Assembly (NCBI GenBank): GCA_013177825.1
Contig: JABLXX010000003.1
Span: forward strand, 62,001-126,000
DNA length: 64,000 nt
Source of the DNA: Syntrophaceae bacterium
Lineage (GTDB): Bacteria > Desulfobacterota > Syntrophia > Syntrophales > PHBD01
Direction of reading: 5' to 3'
The position numbers were made by a program, and so were the translations under genes. Below, piece by piece: positions 16,461 through 24,667 of this stretch; positions within the stretch are counted from its first letter, which is position 1; the number at the start of each line of letters is the position of its first letter. The notes beneath the pieces were generated by a model, which ran no database searches, was not told where the DNA came from, and was given only the letters and a program-made list of their open reading frames with translations.

Positions 16461-16855
16461 GGCCTTGTCCTCCTTTGAAAAATGAAGAACTCGATTATTT
16501 CATAACACATTCACGATCCGGAGGCACGTCTCCCACAGGGAACGGAAACAGATTTCAACTTGTCCCCTTTGTTATGCATTATGTCAATCATGACACAAGT
16601 ATTATCAACAATATTGATAGGTTCATGTTGCTGTGTTACTGAATCAAGTGTGCAGGCAAAGAACGCATGCCCGTCGCCCGAAGGCGCCGCGATGCCGAAT
16701 CCCGCCGGCGCCGCCTGCGATCGACCCGCCGGCACCTGCTGCGGGAAGAAGCGGTCTCGGGGGCGGAAGGGGGAACAGGAAAACAAGGAGGGTGGCGGAG
16801 GTGTTGATTCAAAAGAGCATGTAAGGTTCGGAAACAGGATTTAAGAGGAATGGCG
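16461..16855. promoter_or_regulatory. 390-base gap with two dyads, no convincing gene
   Basis: Two palindromes lie close together: TGTCA-ATCA-TGACA at 16582-16595 and TATCAA-CAATA-TTGATA at 16603-16619. A half palindrome TTGTCCCC lies at 16559-16566. A 94-codon open frame (16560-16844) is not accepted because it covers these sites, is low in complexity and has no ribosome-binding site. The dyads could be operators for the PanE-like gene or the DUF2726 gene. Confidence 0.4.
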
Positions 16856-17404
16856 ATGTTCGCTCAAATTCTTACCTCGTCGCTGATCATTGTTCTGCTG
16901 GTCGCGATCTTCGCGACTCTCCTGAAGATTTTCCTGTCGATCAAACGCACCACACCACGGGATTTCCCGTATCAACGAGACATGTTTCTTTTCAGTCCGA
17001 CGGAGCGCTCTTTTTTCAGTGCTCTCGAACAGGCCGTGGCCGGGGAATATCGCATCCTGGCAAAGGTTCGCCTGGCGGATGTGATCGGCGTCAAACCGGA
17101 GCTGAGCGGGATCGCCCGCCGCATGGCCGAGAGCAGAATCAAGGGCAGGCACATCGACTTCGTCGCTTACCATCCCCTGACATTCGAAGTGGCGTTTGCC
17201 GTGGCACTCGACGACCGGGGCATCGCCCACTCGCAGTGGCAGCCCCGGGACGAGTTCGTCGACAATGCCCTGAGAAGTGCGGGCATCCCGATCATCCACT
17301 TCAACGTGCACCGGACGTACAAGGTCCGGGAAATCAGAAACGCACTATCCTGGATGTCGTCCATGACGACCGGCAGACAGCTCGATTGGGAGCAGCTTAA
17401 TTAG
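16856..17404 (+). CDS. membrane-anchored DUF2726 protein
   Basis: 182 residues from ATG 16856; AAGAGGA lies seven bases before it, whereas ATG 16850 would be too close. One N-terminal membrane helix (LTSSLIIVLLVAIFATLL) precedes a soluble domain. The domain shows the DUF2726 pattern: FFSALEQAV, then YRILAKVRLADVI, a HIDFVAYHP strand, an acidic VALDDRG and ...GIPIIHF. The fold is thought to be related to PD-(D/E)XK nucleases, with the acid residues in HIDF and LDD as candidates. The function of the family is not known. A hairpin follows the gene. Confidence 0.78.
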   Translation: MFAQILTSSLIIVLLVAIFATLLKIFLSIKRTTPRDFPYQRDMFLFSPTERSFFSALEQAVAGEYRILAKVRLADVIGVKPELSGIARRMAESRIKGRHIDFVAYHPLTFEVAFAVALDDRGIAHSQWQPRDEFVDNALRSAGIPIIHFNVHRTYKVREIRNALSWMSSMTTGRQLDWEQLN

Positions 17405-17407
17405 TCC

Positions 17408-17437
17408 AGGGGGGCAGAATTGAATTACCGCCCCCTC
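17408..17437. terminator. G/C-rich hairpin between convergent genes
   Basis: AGGGGGGC pairs with GCCCCCT around an AT-rich loop that is itself palindromic (AATTGAATT). It lies between the DUF2726 gene and the convergent sigma-54 regulator. No long T run. Confidence 0.5.
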
Positions 17438-17468
17438 GCCCCCCTTTCCCGCAGGCCCTTTTCCCGCC

Positions 17469-18833
17469 TCATCCCTTCAGCTTCCGGTAGAGCCTGGACC
17501 TCGGCATGTTGAGGATCTTCGCCGCCCGGGACTTGTTTCCCTTCGTCTCCTTCAGGGCCGACAGGATCAGCGACCGTTCGTGGGAGGTGTATTCCTCCCA
17601 GGCGCTCGATGCGGTCTTCTCTTCCGCGGCATGGGACCCGAGAAGGGTGCGAACGTCCTCCGAGGTGATGCTGTCCGCGTGGGAGAGGATCGTCAGCCTC
17701 TCCACCAGGTTCCGCAGCTCCCGGACGTTGCCCGGCCAGGAATACCGCTTCAGGTCCTCCAGGGCGTCCGTCGTGAAATCCTTGTTCAGCTTGTATTTCT
17801 GATTCATCCGCGCGAGGAAGTGCCTGGCCATCGGCCAGATATCCTCGGGTCTTTCCCGGAGCGGCTTGATTTTGAGGGGGAAGACGTTCAGGCGGTAAAA
17901 GAGATCCTCCCGGAATGACCCCCTGCGCACCTCCGATTCCATGTCCCGGTTGGTGGCGGAGATGATCCGGATGTTGACGTGCAGCGGCCGGATCCCGCCG
18001 ACTCTCGTGATCTCGCCGGTCTCGATGGCCCGGAGGATCTTCACCTGGATCCGGTAGGGGATGTCTCCGACCTCATCCAGGAAGAGCGTCCCGTCCCGGG
18101 CGATCTCGAACAGCCCGACCTTGCCCCCCTTTGCGGATCCCGTAAACGCCCCCTCCTCGTAGCCGAACAGCTCCGACTCCAGGAGATTCTCCGGGATCGC
18201 GGGAATGCTGATGGGAATGAACGGCGCATCACGGCGCGGGCTGTTCATGTGGATGATCTTGGCCAGCACTTCCTTGCCGACGCCCGATTCGCCCGAGATG
18301 AGGACGGTGCATTCCGTCGGGGAGATCCGCTTCACCGCCTCGAGCATGGCCTTCATCTGGGGGCTTTCGAAGACGAAATCGGACTCGATCAGCAGGACCT
18401 TGCGCAGGTGCTCGATCTCGCGCAGGTATTGATCGGCCTTGCGCCGCTCGCTGTCGAGCATCAGCTTCAGCTCGTTCAGCTCGTTGAGGACCGTCGAGGT
18501 CACGACCAGGAATTTCAGCTCCCCCTGCTCGTCGAAGATGGGGCGGCAGCGCGACAGGGCCTCCAGCCCGTTGCGGCCGTGGATGATGTCGCAGACCTCG
18601 CTCCGGGTCCGGATCGTCTCCTCGACGACGCTCTTGTCGTAATACCCCTCGCTGATGATCTGCCGGGTCGTCTTGCCGACCCAGTCTTCGGGCCGGATCC
18701 TGAGGTAATCGCAAAGGGCCCGGTTGACCATGACGACCCGGGTGTCGGGGCCGTAGACGGCCACGATGTCCGTAAGGCTGTCCAGGACCTTGGTGAGGTT
18801 GTCCCGGACCTCTTTCATCAGCAATTGATCCAT
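17469..18833 (-). CDS. sigma-54-dependent activator with PAS sensor domain
   Basis: About 454 residues from ATG 18833, chosen because GGAG lies seven bases upstream; longer in-frame starts to 19058 lack a site and run through the divergent promoter. Order: a PAS domain (about 15-125, LTDIVAVYGPDTRVVMVNRA), a short coiled coil, the AAA+ domain with Walker A GESGVGKE and Walker B LFLDEVGD, and a Fis-type HTH at the end (NKSRAAKILNMPRSRLYRKL). The sigma-54 contact loop reads GAFTGS rather than GAFTGA. It is divergent from the dehydrogenase/BKACE genes, which have a sigma-54-type promoter, so it very likely controls them in response to a ligand sensed by PAS. Confidence 0.88.
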   Translation of the reverse strand: MDQLLMKEVRDNLTKVLDSLTDIVAVYGPDTRVVMVNRALCDYLRIRPEDWVGKTTRQIISEGYYDKSVVEETIRTRSEVCDIIHGRNGLEALSRCRPIFDEQGELKFLVVTSTVLNELNELKLMLDSERRKADQYLREIEHLRKVLLIESDFVFESPQMKAMLEAVKRISPTECTVLISGESGVGKEVLAKIIHMNSPRRDAPFIPISIPAIPENLLESELFGYEEGAFTGSAKGGKVGLFEIARDGTLFLDEVGDIPYRIQVKILRAIETGEITRVGGIRPLHVNIRIISATNRDMESEVRRGSFREDLFYRLNVFPLKIKPLRERPEDIWPMARHFLARMNQKYKLNKDFTTDALEDLKRYSWPGNVRELRNLVERLTILSHADSITSEDVRTLLGSHAAEEKTASSAWEEYTSHERSLILSALKETKGNKSRAAKILNMPRSRLYRKLKG

Positions 18834-18847
18834 GGGCTGCTCCATTC

Positions 18848-18897
18848 TGTCCCGTATTGTCCGTCTGACCGGAGGCAATATGGGGCAAATCGGGACA
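18848..18897. promoter_or_regulatory. inverted repeat, possible upstream activator site
   Basis: TGTCCCG at 18848-18854 and CGGGACA at 18891-18897 form an inverted pair. Inside it, CCGTATTG and CAATATGG form a second inverted pair. The site is about 95-145 bases upstream of the sigma-54-type promoter at 18992, the usual place for an activator-binding site. Confidence 0.5.
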
Positions 18898-18991
18898 TCC
18901 GGCAACCCCTCTTTTTCGCCGCGGGATAAGCCGATACGCGAATCGCCCGATATCCATGGCGTATTTGCCACGGCACGAACCGCGCGCAGGA

Positions 18992-19007
18992 TGGCACGCT
19001 CGTTGAT
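18992..19007 (+). promoter_or_regulatory. sigma-54 (-24/-12) promoter for the dehydrogenase/BKACE operon
   Basis: TGGCACG-CTCG-TTGAT matches the consensus TGGCACG-N4-TTGCW except for one base in the -12 element. It is 54 bases upstream of the start codon at 19061 and is flanked by the divergent sigma-54 activator gene. Confidence 0.65.
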
Positions 19008-19060
19008 GGGACAATTTTGGCCGGATCGGTCCAACATCACCGGCAAAGGAGGAAACATGC

Positions 19061-20029
19061 ATGGGTGAAGCAGAGAACAGAGCGGTTGCGGTACTGGGGG
19101 GCGGCGGTGTCATCGGATCGAGCTGGGCGACCAATTTCCTGTGGAGAGGCCTGCCCGTGAATGTCTACGACGTCGGCGAGGACTGCCTGAAGACCGCCCG
19201 GGAGCGGGTCGGGGCAAACCTGGACTACCTCGTCGGCAAGGGCCTGCTGCCGCCCGGGAAGAGGGACGAAGCCCTGAAGAGGGCCGTTTATACGACGGAC
19301 ATCGCGGAAGCTCTCCGGGACGTCCGTTTCATCCAGGAGGCGGCCCCGGAGAAGTATGAGGTCAAGCAGGCCCTCCTGGCGGAAGTGGACCGGTATGCCC
19401 CCGCCGACGCGGTTTTCGCCAGCAGCACCTCGGGCCTCCTGATTTCGGAGATCGCCCGGGACTCCGCGCATCCCGAGCGCTGCGTCGGTGCGCATCCCTA
19501 CAACCCGGCCCACCTGATCCCGCTCGTGGAAATCGGGAAGGGCGAGAAGACGTCCGAGGAGACGGTCCGGAAGGCCTGCGATTTCTACAAATCCCTCGGG
19601 AAGGATCCCATCGTGCTGCAGAAGGAGGCCTTCGGCTTCATCGCCAACCGGCTCGCCGTTGCCCTGTATCGCGAGGCCGTCGACCTGGTCGTGCGCGGCG
19701 TCTGCACCCTGGAGGACGTGGACAAGGCGGTGTGCCTGGGGCCGGGACTGCGATACGCGCTGATGGGGCCGAACCTGGGCTATCACCTGAGCGGCGGCGT
19801 GCATGGGATCCGGGGCGTCCTGACCCACATCGGCCCGACGGTCGAGTGGTGGTGGGAAGACATGGCCGCCTGGCATCGCTGGCCCGCCGGCTGGACCGAG
19901 CAGGCCCAGGCGGGGGTGCTCGAGGCCATGGCCAACCGCGATCCCGCGACGGGCCGCACGCCGGAGGAGATCAACCGCTGGCGCGACGACGGCCTGCTTC
20001 TGATCCTCAAGTACCTGAACAAGATCTGA
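19061..20029 (+). CDS. 3-hydroxyacyl-CoA dehydrogenase-fold enzyme, carnitine dehydrogenase-like
   Basis: 322 residues, AAAGGAGG eight bases before the ATG. The Rossmann motif VAVLGGGGVIGSSWA is followed by SSTSGLL (about 125-131), the HPYNP catalytic-histidine motif and EAFGFIANRL. Length and these motifs are closest to L-carnitine dehydrogenase and L-gulonate-type enzymes rather than fatty-acid HADH (which has a different C terminus). It should oxidise a beta-hydroxy acid to a beta-keto acid with NAD. The next gene is a BKACE enzyme that cleaves beta-keto acids, the same pair as in bacterial carnitine breakdown. The betainyl-CoA thioesterase of that pathway is not seen here, so the natural substrate is open. 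Confidence 0.8.
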   Translation: MGEAENRAVAVLGGGGVIGSSWATNFLWRGLPVNVYDVGEDCLKTARERVGANLDYLVGKGLLPPGKRDEALKRAVYTTDIAEALRDVRFIQEAAPEKYEVKQALLAEVDRYAPADAVFASSTSGLLISEIARDSAHPERCVGAHPYNPAHLIPLVEIGKGEKTSEETVRKACDFYKSLGKDPIVLQKEAFGFIANRLAVALYREAVDLVVRGVCTLEDVDKAVCLGPGLRYALMGPNLGYHLSGGVHGIRGVLTHIGPTVEWWWEDMAAWHRWPAGWTEQAQAGVLEAMANRDPATGRTPEEINRWRDDGLLLILKYLNKI

Positions 20030-20057
20030 GACGGTAACGCCGTCGAAAGGAGAGAAT

Positions 20058-21032
20058 ATGGATCACATCTGGGACCACAGGGACATTTACGAGTACGACA
20101 GGAAGCTCAAGGACGGCATGCCGCCCCTGATCATCTCCGTCGCCATCACCGGCGGCGCCGCCGGCAAGGAAGTAAATCCGAACCTGCCGGAGACCCCCGA
20201 GGAGCAGGCAAAGTCCGTCCTGGAGGCCTATCAGGCCGGGGCGTCGGCCGTCCACATCCACGCCCGCGATCCCCTGAAGGGCTATGCCTATTCGTCGGTC
20301 AATCCCGCACACTACCTGGAGATCAACCGGCGCGTCCGGGCGCTCTGTCCGGACATCATCATCAACAACACGACCGGCGCCGGGGCGGGGAACCTCACGG
20401 CGGAGGAGCGGATGCGGTCCCTCGATGCCGGCCCCGAGGTGGCCTCCCTGAACTGCGGGCCCATCATCCTCAAAGGGACCCTGCCGAGGCGGAAGGCGCC
20501 GCTGACGGGGCGCGACGAGCCGATGAACCTCGACGGGTTCATCATCCCCGTCACGGTCTCCGAGATCGAGCTCTTCGCGAAGACCATGACGGAACGGAAC
20601 GTCAAGCCCGAGATGGAGGTCTACAACCCCCAGCAGTTCAACTTCGTGAACATCCTCATCGAGCAGAAGATGATCCGGCCGCCCTACTGGTTCAGCCTCA
20701 TCTTCTCCAACGCCTCCGGCGGCATCGGCGTCTCTTCGCACCCCCGCAACATCGTCAACATGATCGACGCCCTGCCGAAGGAGTCGATCTTCCAGTGCAT
20801 CGGTGTCGGCCCGACGCAGCTCTTCGTCAACACGATGTCGATCATCAGCGGCGGCCACGTCCGGGTGGGCATGGAGGACAGCGTCCTGTACGGGCGGGGG
20901 AAACTCCTGGAGAGCAACGCCCAGGCGGTGGAGCGCATCGTCCGGCTGGCGAAGGAACTGGGCCGGGAAGTAGCCACGCCGGCCGTGGCGAGGAAGATGC
21001 TGGGCATCTCGGAGACGCCCTCGCAGTATTGA
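20058..21032 (+). CDS. BKACE beta-keto acid cleavage enzyme (DUF849)
   Basis: 324 residues with AAAGGAG before the ATG. The zinc-binding HIHARD motif lies at about residues 66-71, and the C-terminal half keeps SGGHVRVGMEDSV, which supplies conserved active-site residues in the family. BKACE enzymes take a beta-keto acid plus acetyl-CoA and give acetoacetate plus a new acyl-CoA; members act on 3-keto-5-aminohexanoate, dehydrocarnitine and others. It is 28 bases after the dehydrogenase gene and shares its sigma-54 promoter. Together the two would convert a beta-hydroxy acid to acetoacetate and an acyl-CoA. Confidence 0.88.
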   Translation: MDHIWDHRDIYEYDRKLKDGMPPLIISVAITGGAAGKEVNPNLPETPEEQAKSVLEAYQAGASAVHIHARDPLKGYAYSSVNPAHYLEINRRVRALCPDIIINNTTGAGAGNLTAEERMRSLDAGPEVASLNCGPIILKGTLPRRKAPLTGRDEPMNLDGFIIPVTVSEIELFAKTMTERNVKPEMEVYNPQQFNFVNILIEQKMIRPPYWFSLIFSNASGGIGVSSHPRNIVNMIDALPKESIFQCIGVGPTQLFVNTMSIISGGHVRVGMEDSVLYGRGKLLESNAQAVERIVRLAKELGREVATPAVARKMLGISETPSQY

Positions 21033-21054
21033 CAACGGCATCATTTGGGAAGCA

Positions 21055-21116
21055 GGGGACAGGTGTCGTCCGTCGACCAGTGCACCGCGCCGGGCCGACG
21101 GTAGCCTGTCCCTTTC
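21055..21116 (+). terminator. long hairpin after the BKACE gene
   Basis: GGGACAGG at 21056-21063 pairs with CCTGTCCC at 21105-21112, and inside it CCGTCG at 21070-21075 pairs with CGACGG at 21096-21101. A short T-rich stretch (TTTCTTAT) follows. This is a plausible terminator and another member of the GGGGAC palindrome group. Confidence 0.6.
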
Positions 21117-21180
21117 TTATCCAAGGCCGGAAATCGGAGGGAAGCATCCTGAATTTTTTTGGAGAAAAAGGTTGTTGTGT

Positions 21181-21231
21181 GTTCATGAATATTGTATGTT
21201 CACAAAAAATGAACAGGCACAAAAAGTGAAC
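21181..21231. promoter_or_regulatory. GTTCA/TGAAC repeat operator of AbiE pair 1
   Basis: The 60 bases before the antitoxin gene hold GTTCATG at 21181, the inverted pair TGTTCA (21197-21202)/TGAACA (21210-21215), and GTGAAC at 21226-21231. AbiEi antitoxins are known to bind inverted repeats in their own promoter, so these are likely autoregulatory sites. Confidence 0.6.
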
Positions 21232-21241
21232 GGTACGTGCC

Positions 21242-22264
21242 ATGAAGAACAATTACCGGGAAGATGACCTGATCGCAGATGCTGTCGGTGCGTGCGCCCG
21301 GGAGACCGGTCTTGATCTGACTGTCGAGGGCGAGGGAGTCGACAGGAAGATCCTGATCGGCAGGCAGGGGGTGGGGATCCGCCTCGATCCTCGATTGATG
21401 CCGGGACTGAGCAGGACGATGGCCATCATGATGACAACGCGGGCGGAGAAAGATTCGGATCGGATCGTCGTGGTGACGCAGCAGGTGAACCGCAAGCTGG
21501 CCGGCCTGTTAAGGCAGTATGGGATCCAGTTTATGGACGAGGCCGGAAATGTCTATCTGAATCAGCCGCCGCTGTTTGTCTTTGTGAAGGGGAACATCCG
21601 CGAGGAGCCGCCCCGGGGGCCTGTCATCGGACGTATCTTCAAGAAGACCGGACTCAAGGTTCTCTTCGCGCTCCTTTGCAATCCGGGAATGGAGCAGGAG
21701 CCGTATCGGGCGATCGCGGCCGGAACGGGGGTCGCCCTGGGCATGGTGAACCGGGTATTCCAGGAGTTGAAGGAACAGGGGTTCCTGCTGGAAACGGCGG
21801 AAGGGCGCAGAAGGAAGGCGCGGCTGGTCGACCGGGACAAGCTTCTGGAGCGATGGATTGCAGCCTTCGGGGAGGAACTTCGTCCCAAGCTGCTGATCGG
21901 ACGTTATCGGGGGCGTGATGAATGGTGGGAAGGAGTTGAACTCGATCCCGCATTGGCCCAGTGGGGTGGGGAAATGGCGGCGGCAAGGCTGACCGGTCAA
22001 TTGAAACCCCAGGACATTCTTCTCTACGTCAATCATCCCCTTTATGCGTCGATTCTCCGGGAACATCGGCTGGTCAAGGACCCGGCCGGCGATGTTATGC
22101 TGCTTGCGCGCTTCTGGAATCCGCAGGCGGTTCCGCCTCAGGGCGACCATGTTCACCCGATCCTGGTGTATGCCGACCTGATGGCGACGGGAGACCAGCG
22201 CAACCTGGAAGCAGCCCGCAGAATTTATGAAACGCATATCATTCAACTTGTCCGGCCGGCTTGA
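21242..22264 (+). CDS. AbiEi-type antitoxin/regulator, type IV TA pair 1
   Basis: 340 residues. The N-terminal part resembles the long AbiEi_2 group (formerly DUF2186): GRQGVGIRLDP, then RYGIQF-like QYGIQFMDEAGNVYL, followed near 150-190 by a winged helix (PYRAIAAGTGVALGMVNRVF). The C-terminal part reads like a degenerate nucleotidyltransferase-associated domain, WWEGVELDPALAQWGGEMAA, found in this family. It is upstream of, and overlaps by 38 bases, an AbiEii-type nucleotidyltransferase gene. Antitoxins of this type repress their promoter, which here has clear repeats. No strong ribosome-binding site is seen before the ATG. Confidence 0.75.
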   Translation: MKNNYREDDLIADAVGACARETGLDLTVEGEGVDRKILIGRQGVGIRLDPRLMPGLSRTMAIMMTTRAEKDSDRIVVVTQQVNRKLAGLLRQYGIQFMDEAGNVYLNQPPLFVFVKGNIREEPPRGPVIGRIFKKTGLKVLFALLCNPGMEQEPYRAIAAGTGVALGMVNRVFQELKEQGFLLETAEGRRRKARLVDRDKLLERWIAAFGEELRPKLLIGRYRGRDEWWEGVELDPALAQWGGEMAAARLTGQLKPQDILLYVNHPLYASILREHRLVKDPAGDVMLLARFWNPQAVPPQGDHVHPILVYADLMATGDQRNLEAARRIYETHIIQLVRPA

Positions 22265-23111
22265 GCCGATCCTCGTCGATGTCCTCCGGCGTATCAATAT
22301 GGCGACGGGAGCCCTGGGGATTCCCTTCTTTGTCGTCGGTGCGACAGCCCGGGATATCCTGCTGGAACACTGCTACGGCATCAAGGCAGGCAGGGCTACG
22401 CGGGACCTGGATATCGGCATCAAAGTGGCCGGCTGGGATGAATACGGGAAACTGACCTCGGCGCTCCTGGACTCAGGCTCATTCACTCTGACTCGCGAGC
22501 CTCACAGAATGTGCTGCGGCATGCTGGAAATCGATATGGTTCCCTTCGGCGCCGTCAGTATCAACGGCCGTGAAATCCGCTGGCCCCCCGATCAGGCAAT
22601 CGTCATGAGTATACTGGGTTTCCAGGAGGCACATGACGCCTCCCTGCTTGTCCGCCTGGCCGTCAACCCCTCGCTGGATGTTAGAGTTCCTACCATTCCC
22701 GGCCTTGCCCTGCTGAAGCTCATCTCGTGGCATGAGAGTTATCCGGGGCGCCCGAAGGATGCAGCCGACCTCCTGCTTCTCATGCTGAGTTATGCAGAGG
22801 CGGGAAATCAGGATCGCTTGTTTGAAGAGGCCGGCTTGATGGAGGCAGAAGACTTCAACCCGACCATGGCTGGTATCCGGCTCCTGGGAAGGGATATGGC
22901 CTCGATGGCAGGCCCGGAGACGTCATCGGTGGCCGCCTCCATCCTGCAAAGAGAGATCAATGCGGATGAAGGCCATCATCGCCTGGTCCGGGACATGACG
23001 CGTGGGAAGGCCGTGTTTCAGCGCAATCTGGCGGAAGCCCGAAGAATGCTGGAAAAGCTGAGCCAGGGATTGTCAGACCGGAACGATAAGGGGGGAAGTG
23101 TTCAGGGATAA
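22227..23111 (+). CDS. AbiEii-type nucleotidyltransferase toxin, type IV TA pair 1
   Basis: 294 residues. The nucleotidyltransferase core is visible as FFVVGATARDILLE (about 34-47) followed by RATRDLDIGI (about 54-63), the GG/GA...D-x-D pattern that binds metal and NTP. The further acidic position LEIDMVPFG follows about 30 residues on. The helical C-terminal domain has the HESYPGRPKDAADL motif typical of AbiEii/AbiGii proteins. It overlaps the antitoxin gene. AbiEii toxins stop growth by modifying tRNA or related targets with nucleotides; the target here is unknown. Confidence 0.8.
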   Translation: MKRISFNLSGRLEPILVDVLRRINMATGALGIPFFVVGATARDILLEHCYGIKAGRATRDLDIGIKVAGWDEYGKLTSALLDSGSFTLTREPHRMCCGMLEIDMVPFGAVSINGREIRWPPDQAIVMSILGFQEAHDASLLVRLAVNPSLDVRVPTIPGLALLKLISWHESYPGRPKDAADLLLLMLSYAEAGNQDRLFEEAGLMEAEDFNPTMAGIRLLGRDMASMAGPETSSVAASILQREINADEGHHRLVRDMTRGKAVFQRNLAEARRMLEKLSQGLSDRNDKGGSVQG

Positions 23112-23611
23112 TCCTGAGCACATCCTTTCCGGAGGCAGCCTGCCCGGCAGTTTCTTACCCAGGACTTAGGACAGCCGGGACAGGGCTGCCACATCACTTT
23201 ACTCCGCCGCTTCCTTCATTCCCGAGCCGCTCTTAGCCATGGCAATGAACCGGGTGCCGTCCATGCGGGCCAGGGAAAACAGGGCTATTTCAAGAGCTGA
23301 TTACGATCTGGAATCATTTGGAACGCTCCTCCCGCTTCCAAATCCACGCCATGGAATTTTCTTCCTGTCAGTAGCGATACCGAAAAATGACATAATAAAC
23401 TATCCGCAGGCATTGCGGTATTCCTGTGGCTGTGCTATCAATCTTCGCCGTGCGGGAAACCTCCATGCTTTCATCACCCGCGGTCACCCGTTACCGACGA
23501 ACAACCAAGGTCTGATACCGGGCTCCTCGACGGCGCTGCCGGACAAGCAACGCCGGGCATTTCTTCATCCGTCGCATTCACCCTAAGCAGAATCTGTGCG
23601 GAGCCAGACAA
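23112..23611. other. 500-base gap with no accepted gene
   Basis: An open frame at 23239-23586 is low in family-like features and has no ribosome-binding site, so it is not accepted. On the minus strand around 23200-23290 a short frame ends ...SLARMDGTRFIAMAKSGSG and stops at TAA; it has no usable start and may be the remnant of a lost gene. No promoter or repeat stands out. Confidence 0.35.
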
Positions 23612-24526
23612 ATGGACAAGACGGAACGCTTCCGTGGCTGTCTCATCGGCCTCGCCGTCGGCGATGCCCTGGGAACGACCGTTGAGTTCAGCGCCCCCGG
23701 CGCCTTCAGGCCCCTCGTGAACATGATCGGCGGCGGCCCCTTCGGCCTGGAGCCGGGCCAGTGGACCGACGACACCTCCATGGCCCTCTGTCTGGCGGAG
23801 AGCCTGATCGCCTGCCGGGGCATGAATCCCAAAGACCAGATGGAGCGCTACCGCCGGTGGTGGCGGGAAGGCTATCTCAGCAGCACCGGGAAATGCTTCG
23901 ACATCGGCTCGACAGTCCGCACCGCCCTCGCGGCCTTCGAGAAGACCGGCAATCCCCTGAGCGGCTCCACGGACCCCTTCTCCGCCGGCAACGGCTCCCT
24001 CATGCGCCTGGCCCCGGTGCCCATGTTCTTCCACCGGGACGCCCGGCAGGCCATCGAGCAGTCCGGTGAAAGCTCCCGCACGACCCATGGCGCCCTCGCC
24101 GCCGTCGACGCCTGCCGCTATTTCGGCGCCCTTCTCTGGGGCGCCCTGAACGGCGCCGGCAAGAATGATCTCCTCACCGATTTCTACTCGCCCGATCCCG
24201 GCTATTGGGAAGAAAAGCCCCTCATCCCGGAAATCGCCGACATCGCCGCCGGATCCTACAAGCGCAAGGAGCCTCCCGAGATCAAGGGCACCGGCTACGT
24301 CGTCCAGTCCCTCGAAGCGGCCCTCTGGGCCTTCCACAAGGGCGGTTCCTTCGAGGAGGGCTGCCTCCTGGCCGTCAACCTCGGCAACGACGCCGATACC
24401 ACCGGCGCCATCTACGGCCAGATCGCCGGGGCATACTACGGAGAGAGGGGCATCCCGGAGGAGTGGAGGAAGAAGGTGGCGATGGGGGAGAGGATCAGGG
24501 GGATGGCGGAAGGGCTGATGTCATGA
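23612..24526 (+). CDS. ADP-ribosylglycohydrolase (DraG-like)
   Basis: 304 residues, GGAG before the ATG. The N terminus has [15 protein letters not shown] and [16 protein letters not shown]; near the C terminus is [22 protein letters not shown]. The paired DD and D-x-D/T positions bind the two magnesium ions in this family. The enzyme removes ADP-ribose from proteins or nucleic acid, as in DraG or in the DarT/DarG and related immunity systems. It is GC-rich like the core genome but sits between the first AbiE pair and the methyltransferase block, so a link to defence is possible. No ADP-ribosyltransferase gene is visible nearby. Confidence 0.88.
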   Translation: MDKTERFRGCLIGLAVGDALGTTVEFSAPGAFRPLVNMIGGGPFGLEPGQWTDDTSMALCLAESLIACRGMNPKDQMERYRRWWREGYLSSTGKCFDIGSTVRTALAAFEKTGNPLSGSTDPFSAGNGSLMRLAPVPMFFHRDARQAIEQSGESSRTTHGALAAVDACRYFGALLWGALNGAGKNDLLTDFYSPDPGYWEEKPLIPEIADIAAGSYKRKEPPEIKGTGYVVQSLEAALWAFHKGGSFEEGCLLAVNLGNDADTTGAIYGQIAGAYYGERGIPEEWRKKVAMGERIRGMAEGLMS

Positions 24527-24667
24527 CTTTTCATAATAGAAATATTGCAACTAGGATAAATCATATTCGATAATGATGATATGATTAATACTCTGTTGCT
24601 TGGGGAAAAGGTTAGAACATTTTCTAAATCAAAGAATTGGAGATTGGTTGTTTACAACTTGAGATTT

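Noticed and set aside
16560-16844. 94-codon frame with several cysteines before the DUF2726 gene
   Set aside because: It covers two palindromes, has no ribosome-binding site and is low in complexity at its end.
18846-19058. N-terminal extension of the sigma-54 activator up to 19058
   Set aside because: It would overlap the divergent sigma-54 promoter and inverted repeat, and a GGAG site precedes the ATG at 18833.
23239-23586. 115-codon frame before the ADP-ribosylglycohydrolase gene
   Set aside because: No domain-like features, no ribosome-binding site, unusual composition.
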